Assembly: GCA_038501195.1 (NCBI GenBank)
Contig: JBBPUQ010000003.1
Coordinates: forward strand, 2,682,501-2,746,500
Origin: Nemania diffusa
Lineage: Eukaryota; Ascomycota; Sordariomycetes; Xylariales; Xylariaceae
Length of the DNA stretch: 64,000 nucleotides
Direction of reading: 5' to 3'
Numbering within the stretch: the first letter of the stretch is position 1; each line of letters starts with the position of its first letter. Positions 23,328 through 36,068 of this stretch are shown here, piece by piece. A program made the translations under genes and the position numbers. The notes under the pieces were generated by a model that was not told the DNA's origin, did not search any database, and saw nothing but the letters and a program-made list of their open reading frames with translations.

Positions 23328-25693
23328 TATAGGTAACTATTGGGTAGATACTATTATGTACGCTAGATACTAAACCTCTGTACATACCTAGGACCTAGGT
23401 AGTGTACCTAGATAGGTCTCGCTTCCATCTCATCCATACCATAATATGTATATACCTACATTTTATACATACACGCATAGGCATCCGGAAATACGCGAAA
23501 TGAACGCGTCGTGGTCCGATTACCGTTCGCGTTGGTTGGTTAGGTACGGACTAGATAGGTAAGTAAGTAAGTATTTCGGGAGGCTGTCAAGCTCCTGACT
23601 GGAGAACTTGAGACTAGGACTCCCCTGACGCTAGGGATATTTTTGATCAATTAGTGTCGTCGGAAAAGTCGGTTAGATACCTAGTGTGGCTAGCGTCCTT
23701 ATTAGCGTGCCTAAGCACATACGGTTTCGGTTCGCTAGCTGGACCCACTCACTCAATCGACCAATTGCTCGTGTTTTCTCAAGTACAGTATGGCTTGGTG
23801 GCTAACATCGTAGGCCTTTTTCTTGACTGGTTCAATACTAGCAAGATTCTCTTGGCTACCTTGCGACACTGGTGCTCTGTTATATGTATGTATGTGCCTC
23901 TCATGATACTATTTCCTACGCATAACGGTAATTCCTCTAGCGTCAAAATGAAGCTTAGATTCCCGGCCGCAAGCCGTTGGTTCTTACTGTTGTGGAGTAA
24001 CCCACGCGGTCGATTCCCTGCCCATGACGGATGGCGTACCTGACAGCTAGCACAACCGCAGAAGAAATTTATCTCCCTCTCCACATGAGACCGAGTCTAT
24101 GTACGCACGTAGCTCACATATTCGCCTACCAATCTATGTATAGGTACTGTTTGCTATGTACATCATATTATAAATGAACTATCAAAAGAGCTGGGTGTAT
24201 ATACGTACGTACATACATATGCGTATGTATTCTGCGTGTGGTGATCTACATACACCAGAACGTGGAGGGGCATGCGACAGAATGCGTACTTTTCTCTTGC
24301 GAATCCGCTACCATATCAAATAACAGCGTCGTCCCTGTCACATGCTTACGAGAGAATACAGAGGTTGAGGGTGCTGTACGGAGTATGGAGATACTCTACA
24401 GGCCATCATAGCACAGGACTCTCTGCCAAGAGGGAAACACTGAGGTTGGTGCTGGCGGGCGCGAGCTTGTCACTCCATTCTAGACTGTCCTCACTCTCAT
24501 TTCGGCCTTGCAGTAGATCTGCATCCCCCTACTGCAAGCCGATGGGTCCCGCCACCTGGTTGATTGGAACCATCGTCAATTGTTTCGATGGTCAAAGATC
24601 AAAAGAAGGTAGCAGCAGCTACGTGGATTATCCTGGCGTGTCACGATTGGCGTTTATTCTACCTATACCTAGTCGTCCGTACCATTTCGATGTTTCATTC
24701 GCGCCAGCGTCTGCTCCCATTGGTACATGTTTCCTCCAGTGAGAACAATATTCGAGATATACAGTACTGCGTACTTCTGTATCTGTACAGTACAGTATCA
24801 CGAACTGGACGCTTCATGGTTTAGCTCGACGACCCCAGTACTTCGTCAGCCTCTTTTGCCAGGATCCTTTCCCTGTCTAGTCTAGTCTATCTAGCCTATC
24901 CTTCTCCATGGAACGATGCCTGCCAACCTACTAGTCCAGATAGGCAGACTACTGTACATACATAGTAGTGTACTCCTTTCGGGTTGCATGGCCCGCCAGC
25001 CAGCCAGCCAGCAGTCAAATTCTGATGCCCTAAGCCAATGGATTGCTAGCCACTGCGTTGCGTTAATTCAAGAAGTCATTCCTACCCTCCCTCTTGTCGC
25101 TAACCAACTCTGCTCCCCATTCACTCATTTATTTTCCTTTTTGAGCGTGTGGCCTTAGCATTAGGATATAGGTGCGGTCGGTTTTATCCAGCTGTCTCTA
25201 ATCGGGCTGAGCCGTGAATTCTTCGACTTTTGCCTCATATTTCATGCAATCGGTCACACCTCCTGTCATCTGGTCTGCAATCCTAATTCAGGTCTAATAT
25301 TGAGCTTTGTCGTTCTCGATCTTTATGTTTCCTTGCCCACACTCCTGTCGCTCTCTCTTTTGATTCAAGCACTCTTTTTTTCACCTCGGTTAACTTAATA
25401 CGTTTTACTTAATATCACGAAACAAATTCATTACGACCGATCGTTACGAGATTAATCGAGCTTCTCCGTACTATCGACTCCACTTTACTAGATCGGGCAT
25501 TGCTCAGGAACAACAAGAACAAGAAGAAGAACACGAAGAACGAGATCCAGCGCATTCATTTTACGTTGTTTAAACATTCGCATAATTTGCTATGGCTATG
25601 ATGGTACTTGCGCTTCAAACGAGATAATAATTCAATTCCTGTGGCCGACCACTATCTATTCCGTATAGCTCTGGACCCAATCGGCTATCGACG
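23328..25693. other. Gene-poor spacer right of the MITE
   Basis: No gene recognised. It holds TACCTA/CCTAGGTA words at about 23380-23420, TACGTACGTACATACATATGCGTATG-like alternating sequence near 24200, CCAGCCAGCCAGCCAGC at about 24998, and an AAGAACAAGAAGAAGAACA-type purine tract near 25520 just before the serine-rich gene. The right end is probably its promoter and leader. Confidence 0.55.
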
Positions 25694-28486
25694 ATGTCAT
25701 CGTCGACGTCCTCTTCGTCCCATTCGCAGAGGACACCACTGCACGAAAGGACGATCTCAGAGAAGAATAAACAGCAGATTCGCCTAGTGCCTTATACGCC
25801 TCCGAAGATAGAAGCCGAGGACTCCGGGTCACGTGTTCTAGAAAGTCCCGAAAGCAATGTCGCCTTCTACGCATCCAAGGACCGCCATAGCGGTTCCTCC
25901 ACACAGTTCGGAAGAGAGAGATTCATAGGGTCTGCATTGTCGTCGCCTTCCTTGTCCTCGTCGCCTATCACCTCTTCGACATGGGTCAAAGGTAAAGGTG
26001 TTTCAGAATCGTCTGGTACAGAGCATCCTACCCCACCAGCCCGTGCGGTTCTTCGGACGTCTCACGGCAGCCATATTTATGCGCCCGCTCAGCAGCAGTT
26101 CCGGGGCCAGCGTGATAATAGTTCAGCTTCGTCATCTACACCCACAAGGCCTGCATCTCGACGAGATAGATCTATAAACATTCATTCCGACAAAACATTC
26201 TCGTTGGTGAAGGCAAAAAATACCCGGATATCGGCCGGTTCTGAGTCCACAGCCAAATCCTACCCCTACTCAAACACCTCCTTCTATGGTTCGCATGAAG
26301 AGACGTCGTTTGATGCACCTACCGACGATCATCCCAGCTCTTTATTCAGCTCGTTCCCTGAACGTAGCGTCTCGCCCTCATCACCAGGTACCCCGGCTGC
26401 ATCTTTGAAATTAACAGAGGATCATATTACCTCTTCCTCTCCCTGGAATTATCGCATGATTGGCGGGTTACGCAAGGTGCCAACGACCCCAGACTCGAAG
26501 GCTAAAGGAAAAGGAAAAGAGATTGCGACAGAACAACTTCCAATATTACCGGAGACAACAGCTACAGCAAAGGAGCCACCAACTTCGCCTCTTACTCTAA
26601 AACCATCTTTCAGCACCGAGCAAAGTGACTCTACTTTTGGAGAGACTACTAATTACAAAATTATTGGTCGCAGCTCACCTCCTTTGCCAGATTCCGCTAG
26701 CATCGACGTACCATCGTCATCCAGCAGTTCGAATTATCAGCTCATTGGGCAACCGTCCGCTCCTCAATCACTTACATCATCCCCCACACGTGGGCACTCA
26801 GTTCTAGACACACCCGGTAGCAAAAACTATATCGTGCACGATAGCCGGTACCCTGCGTCGGAACAAGTCTTGCTCGAAACGCCAGGAAGTAAGAATTTCG
26901 TACTCCACCGTAACGCTTCTCCGGCATCTTCGGTCTATCCTCTTTCTCGTGTCCCCCACAGTCAATCTTCGAACGAGAGCTTTGGGCAACAAATCAGTGA
27001 AAAATACTCGCAAGAAAGCCTTCTCATACCGCCTCTCAGACCACACAAAAGATCGTCCTCAGAGAATCTGTACTTGAAGAGAACTTCAAGGGAGACGCTA
27101 CACGGGCGGTCGAATTCCTTTTCGTCCATATCTAGCATTTTAACCCAAGATACCGGGCCAAACGTCGTTCTTTTGGCGCACACACCTTCTGCCTCATCAC
27201 TGCGGCAAGCTCCATGGGCAGGCCGAAGAAGCGGAGCACAGTCACGGATGGATGTGCATCAATGGAGCTCACAGCTTTCTACCGTCATGTCCGAGTACGA
27301 AGGTAGCGATCGTGGCTCTCGTATCACTTCACTTGGTTCGTTGGCCGAGCGGGGTAGTCGGAATATCCAGAGTATTTCATCTTCCATTTTCGACAATCTG
27401 GAGCCAACCCAGGCAGTGTTACAAACCCATTCTCGCTCAGGTTCGCTAGAACAACCAGGTGCGGCGTTTATGCGAGGCGCAAGGGAGCTTCCCAGTCCAC
27501 CAATTCGTACCATCAGGGATCATGACGAACACGGCGACGGGCTAGCAGATCTGCAAGAAATGCATCAGCTCCAGACCAAATCCTCTCGGACTCGACTCGG
27601 GTTCCTTTCTCGACACTCGTCCGACCGTAGTTCGCGTTCTGCGACTAGCTCCCGAACTGGCAGCTTCACAGCTACTTCCCTTCCAACTTGGGCAAGGTAC
27701 GCGGAAACGATTAGCTATTTTTTTTTACGTATGATTGTGCTAACACTCTTTTTAGACTCTACTACGGAAGTGGTGAAAGACGCTGGCTCGCTTCATCTTT
27801 CATAATATCTGAAGGCGACGACACTCCACCGCCAAGCTCATGGGTCCCAGGCGGTTCATCTTCCCCCAACCAGTTCAGTCAAGATATTCATAACCCACGC
27901 CGGCGACCGAGAGAGGCACGGCATGACAGTCCCCAGGCATTCTCGCCAGAAGTGTCACCTGCTCCGGTGGTAGATATTCGTCGAGGGCCGAGGAAGGTGA
28001 CATCCAGTATCTGGTCACCTCATCTCCGACCAGATCATTGGGCTAGCCGCTATAGCGTGTGGCAACCGCCATCAGTAGCGTGGTCTGCCGAGAGCCGTAT
28101 GTTCGGACGGCGTAATATTCAACTCGTACTCTTTGTTCTGGGTTTTATTTTCCCGTTTGGTAAGTCGTAAACGGCATGATAGAGTATATACCTAGCAATC
28201 GCTAACCCTTCTAATAGCGTGGATGATCGCCGCCTTTTTACCTTTACCTCCTAAACCTCAATACGATATGCAAGAGCGAGAGAAGAGCGCCGCGCAGTTT
28301 CGAGTATCTGAGAATTCAGGGTCAGAACCATTTTACCGACGAGTTGCCCCGATCGATGATTCGCGCTACCAGAGTGCGCGGTGGTGGAGGAATCTCAACC
28401 GCTACATGTCTATCATTGGCTTATTGATCATAGGGGCTGTCATTGCTCTAATAGTAGTTGGGCTCAACCAAGGCTGGGGGAAATGA
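25694..28486 (+). CDS. Serine-rich protein with two C-terminal membrane segments, unknown function
   Basis: Three exons, 25694-27696, 27756-28159 and 28218-28486 (introns 59 and 58 bp, GT-AG, phases kept), giving 891 residues. About 730 N-terminal residues are Ser/Thr/Pro-rich and probably disordered. Five related motifs occur between residues about 250 and 400: NYRMIGG, NYKIIGR, NYQLIGQ, then TPGSKNYIVHD and TPGSKNFVLHR. After the first junction comes RLYYGSGERRWLASS, then Arg-rich stretches, then two hydrophobic segments (RNIQLVLFVLGFIFPFAWM and MSIIGLLIIGAVIALIVVGL) around a charged loop, ending LNQGWGK. It thus looks like a large cytosolic tail anchored by a C-terminal hairpin. I do not recognise a named family; similar serine-rich proteins are annotated only as hypothetical in fungi, as far as I know. 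Many Ser residues in basic context suggest phosphorylation. Confidence 0.85.
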
Positions 28487-29875
28487 GTGTTGAATATCAC
28501 CAAATCAACATTCCTCCAACAACTACGACTTTACACTCACTAAACAACATGCGACTTTTTTTTTGCGACAATCTGCTTCCTACTTAAAAACGAAGAGCAG
28601 TCGCCAAGTTTCTTTTTTAACGACTATGATAACTAATAACGAATCTTCACGAGAAATGCCGCTGCGCTTTCCAGCGGACTCGAATATGTAGACTTGACAG
28701 CACGATGTCACTACAACTCACGCTCTACGCTATGTCACGTTCATCTGCTACTAGACGAAAACATTGCATATTCGACACGACCCGACTGGTCTTTTCCACG
28801 CCCCTTAAAACGCGAAAGGGAATTTCTACTTTATTCAACGGATACTCGTTTCTTTTTCTCCGGATCACTTTGAAGCGAACGATTGTACACTATGACCTTC
28901 ATGACCTCTACTATGCAGCGATGCATGCTCTCTTTTTCTCCGACAAGGTATCGACATCTACCTTTTGTATATTATCCAGCTGGATCCTCTTGTACCAATT
29001 AGACAGTCAGGATGACACAGGACGAGGACCAGGAAAAGGACGGCAAAGCAAAGGGAATCAAATTCCCTCCCACCCGATCCGGCGTCTTCGGTTTATTTTT
29101 ATTTATTTTTCTTCTTTTGCATAAGCGACCGATAGACCCGCATGCATCTATGAGATACACGATACCCGCCCTATTTTGACGCTTTCCAAATATTATGCTT
29201 ATGCTGCTCCATTTTGAGATAAAGGAGGAATAATCCCGCAGTGTGAAGATCAGGGAGGAAGCTTGACAGCTAGCTAATAAGGGTTGATTTGATGAGAGTT
29301 ATTTGTTCACGAGACAGTTGAAGGATGTTCGTCACCGAATCAGGTATCAGATGCTATAGGGGAGATCCTACACCAAATTTTTGGATCAGATTTTAGAAAG
29401 AAATGATAGTTTCAAGATTACCATTTCCATTCAGCGGATTCCAACGCACCTGTGATGACTTGATAATGAATCTACTTAGGGGGTTTCGTAAGGGTGGCCC
29501 TACGGTCTGTGCCTATGATTGCTCTTGTGTGCTCTACAGAATAGACGTTGTAGTGCTGTGATCTACCAGCCCAGTCCCGAGACAAGTAATCAACATCGTT
29601 TAGGCACACAACTGTAAAATATAGCTGTATTTGAACTATACGCGTCTATTCGAAATCATCACATATAACACAAGCTGACTTATATGCATGCTAGCACATA
29701 AGTCTCTAGCTCATGTCATGTCTATGTCCCTTATTGACTCATACCAGACCTGTGAGCTATTGCTAGCTTTACGTACCCCAAAGAACAACCTTCCAAGCGC
29801 CACACCGAAACCGCCGAATGGAGTATTTACAATCCATTATTACCTAACCCATTTTTTACTGAGCCTAAGTACCCT
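28487..29875. other. Convergent 3' spacer
   Basis: Lies between the serine-rich gene and ALE1. A 139-codon open frame at 28705-29124 has no family resemblance and lies in the likely 3' untranslated region, so it is not called. Nothing else was recognised. Confidence 0.55.
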
Positions 29876-31782
29876 TTATCGCTTCTTCCTCTGGGAAACT
29901 TTCCTATCAAGATCCTTTTTTGCCTTCTCGACTTCGACCTGAATCTCGAGGATAGCTTCATTAATATCCTTGCCAGGGTCGGCGCTGAGGCCAAGGACAG
30001 GCTCCTTCAGATTTTCTGCGCTTGTTGAGCGGCTCAGGTGTCCGCCGGCTTCACGCGACTTCTTCTCGAGCATCTTACGTAGATGCACCTTGGCGGGAGA
30101 GGCGAAGAAGGCGAGAGTAGCGATCGTCGTAAATATGCCGTAGAAATTCACGCGGGACCATACCTGTAGGGATTGTTTAAGATCAAGGATGATGAAGGGT
30201 GCCACAACGAAAGAGAAGGTAGTCTGGGTTGCCAGCCAGGAGGCGAAGTCGTAGTATTTCTTGTTGGGCAGGGGCTTCTGGCTCACGGGATCGAGAAAGA
30301 ATGGGCGAACATTGCGGCGATAATCTAGACTTTTGTTAGTGTCATAATAGCTTACGCGGTATCCTCAACTCACGCTTCGCGGCGGTTTGCACAAAACTTG
30401 CAAGCACAAAGGCGAGATAGTATCCAGGATAGAATCCATGCCAGAAAGCACTGGTGGCGAACGTAGCCATACTTGCGCGGAAACCAGGCTTCCTATTCCT
30501 CGGGGTAACGCGAAGGTATACATAATATCGGAGCCACTTGTTCGTGTTCATATTCCAGTTCTCAAGATAACCCCGGCTGTTCTGAGCAGATTCCACTCCC
30601 CAAGGTTTAATGTTCTGGAGGCGATTCCAAGAGACCCTTCCTGTCTTGGGGTCGATGCCGTTGTAACCTAGGCCAGCAAGGATGCATGAGCCTTCTGCCA
30701 AAAACCAGACGCCATAGTATTTCGTTCGTGCTGTAAAGCCGACCATATGTAGAACGAAAATGCGACGAATGAAACTGTATGACGTGAAGCTGTCGGTAAA
30801 GAGGACGGTCGGACTATACCACGAACTCAGATTTAAGAATGCCAAAATCCATAGTAGCCCACATGCCATCTTCAACATAGCCGGAGTACCGCTTCGTGGA
30901 ATCTTCCTCTTCTTCCGAGTAGGGGGTTTCTTCGCAGGGTCGACGGTCGCAGGGATATCGAACATGGAGCAGTCGATCCAACCCCGGTACTCGTTGTAAT
31001 CAAAGGCCGGGCCAGCAAGCAGCGAGGGGAAGAACAGCACATATCCTGCGTAATCCAAGAAACCAGGCAGTTTAATAATCCGTCGGTCCTTCTGCTGGTC
31101 ACTGAGTTGGTCGTCTGGGAGAGTGCCGTCAAACACGTTCCAAGCAAATGCCGACAGCTTCATAACCATGACCATTTGCGCGCCGGTGATATCAACAACG
31201 GAGGGGGCATCGGCGAATTGGCGCGAGAGCTGGTTGACAGCCATGTGGCCCATCAGAAAGACAAAAGCAATCCATGGCATGTACGGGGACGTTCGCAGGT
31301 AGTGAGCTAGGCCGTACGTTACAGCGGAAGATATGAAGAGCGTTCGAATTCCAGTCCATAATGAGTAGAGTCCAACTAGGTAGAAGAGACCGCCACTATT
31401 AAAGAAATACGTCAGCGCGGGCGTCCCCATTCCTTGCTAGTCATGAGCATGTCGTACCCGATTATGAACAAATTCTTGTAGTCCGGACGGGAATCGGGGA
31501 CTCGTTTGAGGAGACCGGCGAGCGGGTAGGAGAGCAAGAAGGAGAAAATGAGCTTGACTGCGTGGTGCAAATAGTCAGCAAGACGCACAGGTTTTTTTTT
31601 TTAAGTCAAGCGATATAATACTGTAGAGAAAAGGGACAGAAAGGGGACATACGCTCATCCGGAGAAGCACCAACTGCCCCAGATAATAACTCGAAGGCTG
31701 GAAGCAAGTTAGCTCAGATACCACATCGCGTAATCGATCATATAATGCGACAGCTCCTACGTTTGTTTATGTAAGGTAGCAT
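29876..31782 (-). CDS. ALE1: Membrane-bound lysophospholipid O-acyltransferase (MBOAT; Ale1/Slc4 type)
   Basis: Five exons: 31782-31761, 31697-31653, 31557-31458, 31395-30374 and 30324-29876; introns of 63, 95, 62 and 49 bp keep phase and yield 545 residues. The joined N-terminus reads MLPYINKPFELLSGAVGASP then DELKLIFSFLLSYPLAGLLK, as in fungal Ale1. The enzyme re-acylates lysophospholipids with acyl-CoA in the ER membrane. The MBOAT active-site regions are visible: the Asn-containing ENWNMNTNKWLRYYVYLR and the catalytic His in SAFWHGFYPGYY. It has many hydrophobic segments and a Lys-rich cytosolic tail with a coiled-coil-like EIQVEVEKAKKDL. Reading straight through the third intron would give a false start (MGTPALTYF). 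It is divergent from the Derlin gene. Confidence 0.95.
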
Positions 31783-32921
31783 GGTGACCTTAGCCAGTCT
31801 GTTTGACTGATGGAAAGGCACCGCCGAAAACAAGTTGTCAAGAGCAACGAGACAAAAAGTGAAGTCTAAAACTAAGTGAGAGAATCATAGGGAGATTAGC
31901 ATTCTGGGCGGCTCTAGGTAGTGAGTGGGACAGGCCCGACGTCCCAACTGGTGGGATAGATGAGAGACGAAGATGCTTTTTTAGTGCAGGTATTTTGAAT
32001 GATGCAGGGGATAGGTACTCTGTACTGGTGTGTTGATGTCATCTGCCTACCACTCTGTGCCTACCTACAGCCCTGAGACCCTTGCTAGAGGGGTCCAATA
32101 AAACAGGCACGAGCCACTGGCCATGTGGCCATGTGCGCATTTAGGTGGCTGAGAAAGTATCTCCCCTCGTGGAAACATACCTACCTAACATGGAATGGCT
32201 TATCATAAAACTATATTTTTATATCATATTATATTTGTAGAGTTGAAATGAAATTCATGCCATAATAATGTCTCTAAATACTCCTACAGAGATGCTAGGA
32301 AGTACATAGTTCTGTGTAAGTACTATACTATACTACCAGGTCGTAGGTAGATACAGAGAGAGTAGCAGAGGGGTACCTAGTTGCTACTATGACTTGCCGC
32401 TAGAGCCATGAATTGTCGGGAACTGTCCTTGGAAGCTGTTTGACAGAAATTTTCAATGCCTTTTGCCATATTTGATTTCTAGTCTCGGTGTAAATGGAAC
32501 ACTGTCGGCAGATATATATAGGTATAACATGAGAAATACGGTTTGCATCAGATCCATACCTACATATGTTAATGGTAACATGTCCAACTCGGTTAGGCTA
32601 CCCAGCTAGCTACCTACCTACCTAGTTAGTGTGTTAAGGCCAGATTTTACATCTTGGTAGGCTCAGGGCTACACAGTGTGCTATTGAGCAACATCCAGAC
32701 GCATTGGTACTGTACTGCGTACCTATCTGCCACTAACTGTACCCATCTAGGCTAATAGCGCTTATTCGCCGCCTATTAACAACTGACTCCTACATACATA
32801 CATACATCATCACTTACACCTTTTCACGCAACCAAGGACTACCATCTATCATCTCCTCGAACCTCCATTTGAGACTGAATATACGATTATTACTCCTTCC
32901 TACACACTACCGCACGCAGCT
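31783..32921. other. Divergent spacer between ALE1 and Derlin
   Basis: About 1.1 kb with no gene. It holds several TACCTACC clusters (about 32060, 32175 and 32610-32625) and an AT-rich part near 32200-32280. Probably contains both promoters. Confidence 0.55.
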
Positions 32922-33750
32922 ATGGATCAGATGATCGGCGACGGCGGCCGTAACCCGCTCGAGGCCTGGTTCTGGGAGATGCCCATATGCACACGTTGGT
33001 GGACCACCGCAACCGTGCTCACGAGCGCACTTGTCCAGTGCCAGATGGTCACGCCCTTCCAGCTGTTCTACAGCGTCCGCACCGTTTTCCACAAGGGAGA
33101 AGTATGCTATCTGTCTCTATGCCTTGACTTTTGAGTCGTCCCCTCTAATCGTATCGGTGTACTAACCTGGCCTCTTCGGGCGCAAATAGTACTGGCGGCT
33201 GTTAACGACATTCCTTTACTTTGGCCCCTTCTCACTCGACCTCCTCTTCCATGTGTACTTCCTCCAGCGCTATGCCCGTCTTCTCGAAGAGTCGTCAGGC
33301 CGGTCACCTGCACACTTCTCCTGGCTGCTGGTCTACTCGATGGCCTTCTTGATCCTCCTGTCGCCACTCGTCTCCATGCCGTTCCTCGGCCACCCTTTGT
33401 CCTCCACACTTGTATACATATGGTCGCGACGAAACCCCGATACAAGGCTGAGCTTCCTTGGGTTGCTGGTCTTCACGGCGCCGTACTTACCCTGGGTGCT
33501 GATGGGGTTTAGCCTTGTGATGCACGGGACTGTGCCCAAGGACGAGATAATGGGTGTCGTCATTGGCCACATATGGTACTTCTTCACTGATGTATATCCT
33601 CCTATGCACAACGGCTCTCGCCCACTCGATCCACCCATGTGGTGGCGGCGACTGTTTGAGGGACGGCAAAGGAACGATACAGCTGGTACCATCAACAACG
33701 AATTCGCAGTAGCCGGGGGGCCCGAGCTAGCGCCAGCTGACGTACGATAA
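32922..33750 (+). CDS. DER1: Derlin-family ER protein (Der1-like)
   Basis: Two exons, 32922-33101 and 33190-33750; the 88-bp intron (GTATGC ... AATAG) is phase 0 and gives 246 residues. Derlins are rhomboid-like pseudoproteases of the ER membrane that help retro-translocate misfolded proteins (ERAD). Seen here: N-terminal LEAWFWEMPICTRWWTTA, the junction HKGE-YWRLLTTFLYFGPFS with the conserved WR, several membrane segments, and HIWYFFTDVYPP near the end of the rhomboid fold. The C-terminal tail is short and has no obvious p97/Cdc48-binding SHP motif. Whether it is the Der1 or the Dfm1 ortholog cannot be settled by eye; the short tail favours Der1. Confidence 0.92.
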
Positions 33751-34491
33751 TCATAGATGCATGAAGATGAACATTTCGGACACTTTTCAAACATACCATC
33801 ATTTCAAGGCGTTGGGACAAGCGGCTGTAACATCGGGACAAGTCTCCCCGAGCATGCCGCGGGCATAGGCACAGGCTTTGGAGGACGGCGTTATTGGACT
33901 ACACTCGGCGAAAACATAACTTAGTACGGATGTGTGCAGACTCGGATTTGAGTCGCAACAAATAGAATTTCATCCAAACAATATAATAACCTCTCGCTAA
34001 CAAAGCAGTGTCTCGGCCACGGGCACTATATGAAGTAGAGCTTTGTCACAGTATGTAGAGGGTTTAGTAGATCACACGTGGTACCATGTCTAACTTTTAA
34101 TGTCGAACGATATGTACATAGTAGATATATACCTGCCAGGTTATTATCATTTGATCTATTGAGCCTGCAATATGCTGACCAATACGGTGCCTATGAACGG
34201 CTAGAATACAGCCTCTATATTTAGCGGGTCGATGGAGAAAGATGGTGCAATCCAAACCCCACTATACTAAAAACCCCGCGACGTCACTCTTCTAGATACA
34301 TACGAACCAAGGCTGGCCTAGGTATAATAACTATTGAGACAACAGCTGTAAAGGTTTTTAAAAAAGTGTTTATTAGTCCGGCAGCCCGTCATCTATAGAA
34401 CTTGCTTTATTCATCATTTATAACTTCTAAATTGCGAATTTAGTGCCGATTATACACCTGAGTAAAGTTCAGCAATTGGTTTTTAGCCAAA
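33751..34491. other. Spacer between Derlin and ADI1
   Basis: AT-rich; no gene, repeat or RNA recognised. It probably holds the Derlin 3' end and ADI1 promoter. Confidence 0.55.
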
Positions 34492-35444
34492 ATGAGAGCA
34501 TACTGGTACGACAACATCGAAGTAAGTGTTCTAACTGTTCAACGAGTGCTTAGATGATGGAAGCCCCTCACGATCACGCCATTCGTCATTTTGCGTGGCT
34601 ACTTTCGCGAGAGCATCGCCTTTCGTTCCCTTTTCTGCTAATTTACTGCCGCAATTATCCAAGCTAACTATAATAATAGGGCGATCAGCGCCTGCCACAC
34701 AACTCTGGCAAGGACATCAACGAGGAGGAGCTGAGGCAGCTTGGCGTGCTGTACTACCGCATCCCAGAACTGGCGGGCGTGGATGCGCTGGCTCGCGAGC
34801 GGGACTATAAGAACCGCGACGAGATCACCGTGTCCCCGGCCAAGATGGGCGATGTTTACGAGAGCAAGGTCCGCATGTTCTTCGACGAGCATCTCCACGA
34901 GGACGAGGAGATCCGCTACATCCGCGACGGCAAGGGATACTTTGACGTACGCTCCAAGGGCGACGACTGGGTGCGCATCCAGCTTGAAAAGGTCAGTGTT
35001 CTCGCCTGATGGTCTCCGATAGCCTCCAAGGAGAGGCTCCGGCTTCGGAGGAGTGAGTAGTATCGGATATTGAGAATAGAGCTTGCGCATAAGGCGACTA
35101 TCCATCTGTATAACAACAACATAACTGGCTCTTACATACTTACCGTTGGTGGTATAAACTCAGCTAACTTCGTTTCTCCGGTCTTAGGATGATCTCATTA
35201 TCCTTCCGGCTGGTATCTATCATAGATTCACAACGGATGAAGATAACGTCAGTCATAATCCAGCCCTCATTCGTTGTCTCTTAATACGGCGCGAACCCTC
35301 AACTAATCATCTATACCGTGTCCCTAGTACATCCAAGCAATGCGCTTATTCAAAGACGAGCCTAAATGGACACCGCTGAATCGATCCGGCAACTTAGAAG
35401 GGAACGAGTTCCGCAAGGCATATGTTGCCCAATACGTAAACTAA
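34492..35444 (+). CDS. ADI1: Acireductone dioxygenase (methionine salvage)
   Basis: Four exons: 34492-34521, 34680-34991, 35188-35247 and 35328-35444; introns of 158, 196 and 80 bp, all GT-AG and phase 0, giving 172 residues. The enzyme (Fe form) oxidises acireductone to the ketoacid precursor of methionine in the cytosol. The cupin metal ligands are visible: [15 protein letters not shown] (two His and Glu) and the later PAGIYHRFT His. The first exon encodes [10 protein letters not shown], the family's usual start, and the junction reads [11 protein letters not shown]. Length is normal for the family. Confidence 0.96.
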
Positions 35445-36068
35445 ACACACTAAGCGCAACCGTGAGCTGGCGAGAAGGGGTAGGCAGGCAGAACATTATG
35501 AAGGTATCATGGGTGTCATTCGTTTGAGCAATAGTCATGAGACATGATCAATTTCTTAGACACAAAATATGATAGCGAATTCTATATCGGGCTTGATCGC
35601 CAACGGGACTTTCTTACGACGTCACTAATTATATCTATACTGATTAGGTTGTCAGGGCCCTCCTATTGAATATCAACCTAGTGTTTTTTCATGGAAGGGG
35701 TTTCGCCATTTTGAAACCTATGTGTCTAACAGTTTAAGTACCTGGAACAAACTCGGCATCTACCACGTATCTAAATTAAAAAGGGAGCTTGAAACGGAAG
35801 AAAAACGTGAAAGTAAACGGTATCGGATATTATACTTAGCCTCCCGACCGGCCTTTTGTCGCATTGCGGGGTCCCCACATTAATCTAGATACCTAGGTCC
35901 TAATGCTATGAAGGTCCCAGCTCCGACTCCAACTCGACTACAGCCGCCAAGTCACACACTGCTACTCGAGCACATCCCGTCTACCTCACAGGCTTCGATG
36001 TGACGAGGATGCTGACTCGAAGGAAACTCGACTCCTCGTCCAGCATGGTTATTCTATAGTGAGGCGGA
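35445..36068. other. Spacer between ADI1 and SDR gene
   Basis: No gene recognised; contains ATACCTAGGTCC at about 35889. Likely ADI1 3' end and SDR promoter. Confidence 0.55.

Noticed and set aside
23654..24742. Two moderate frames in the spacer after the MITE
   Set aside because: Low-complexity or random-looking translations, with no splice signals joining them into a protein-like sequence.
28705..29124. 139-codon frame downstream of the serine-rich gene
   Set aside because: Lies in likely 3' untranslated sequence and shows no resemblance to a protein family.
31396..31430. ATG giving MGTPALTYF as ALE1 start
   Set aside because: It lies within an intron; using upstream exons gives the family N-terminus MLPYIN...PDELKLIF.
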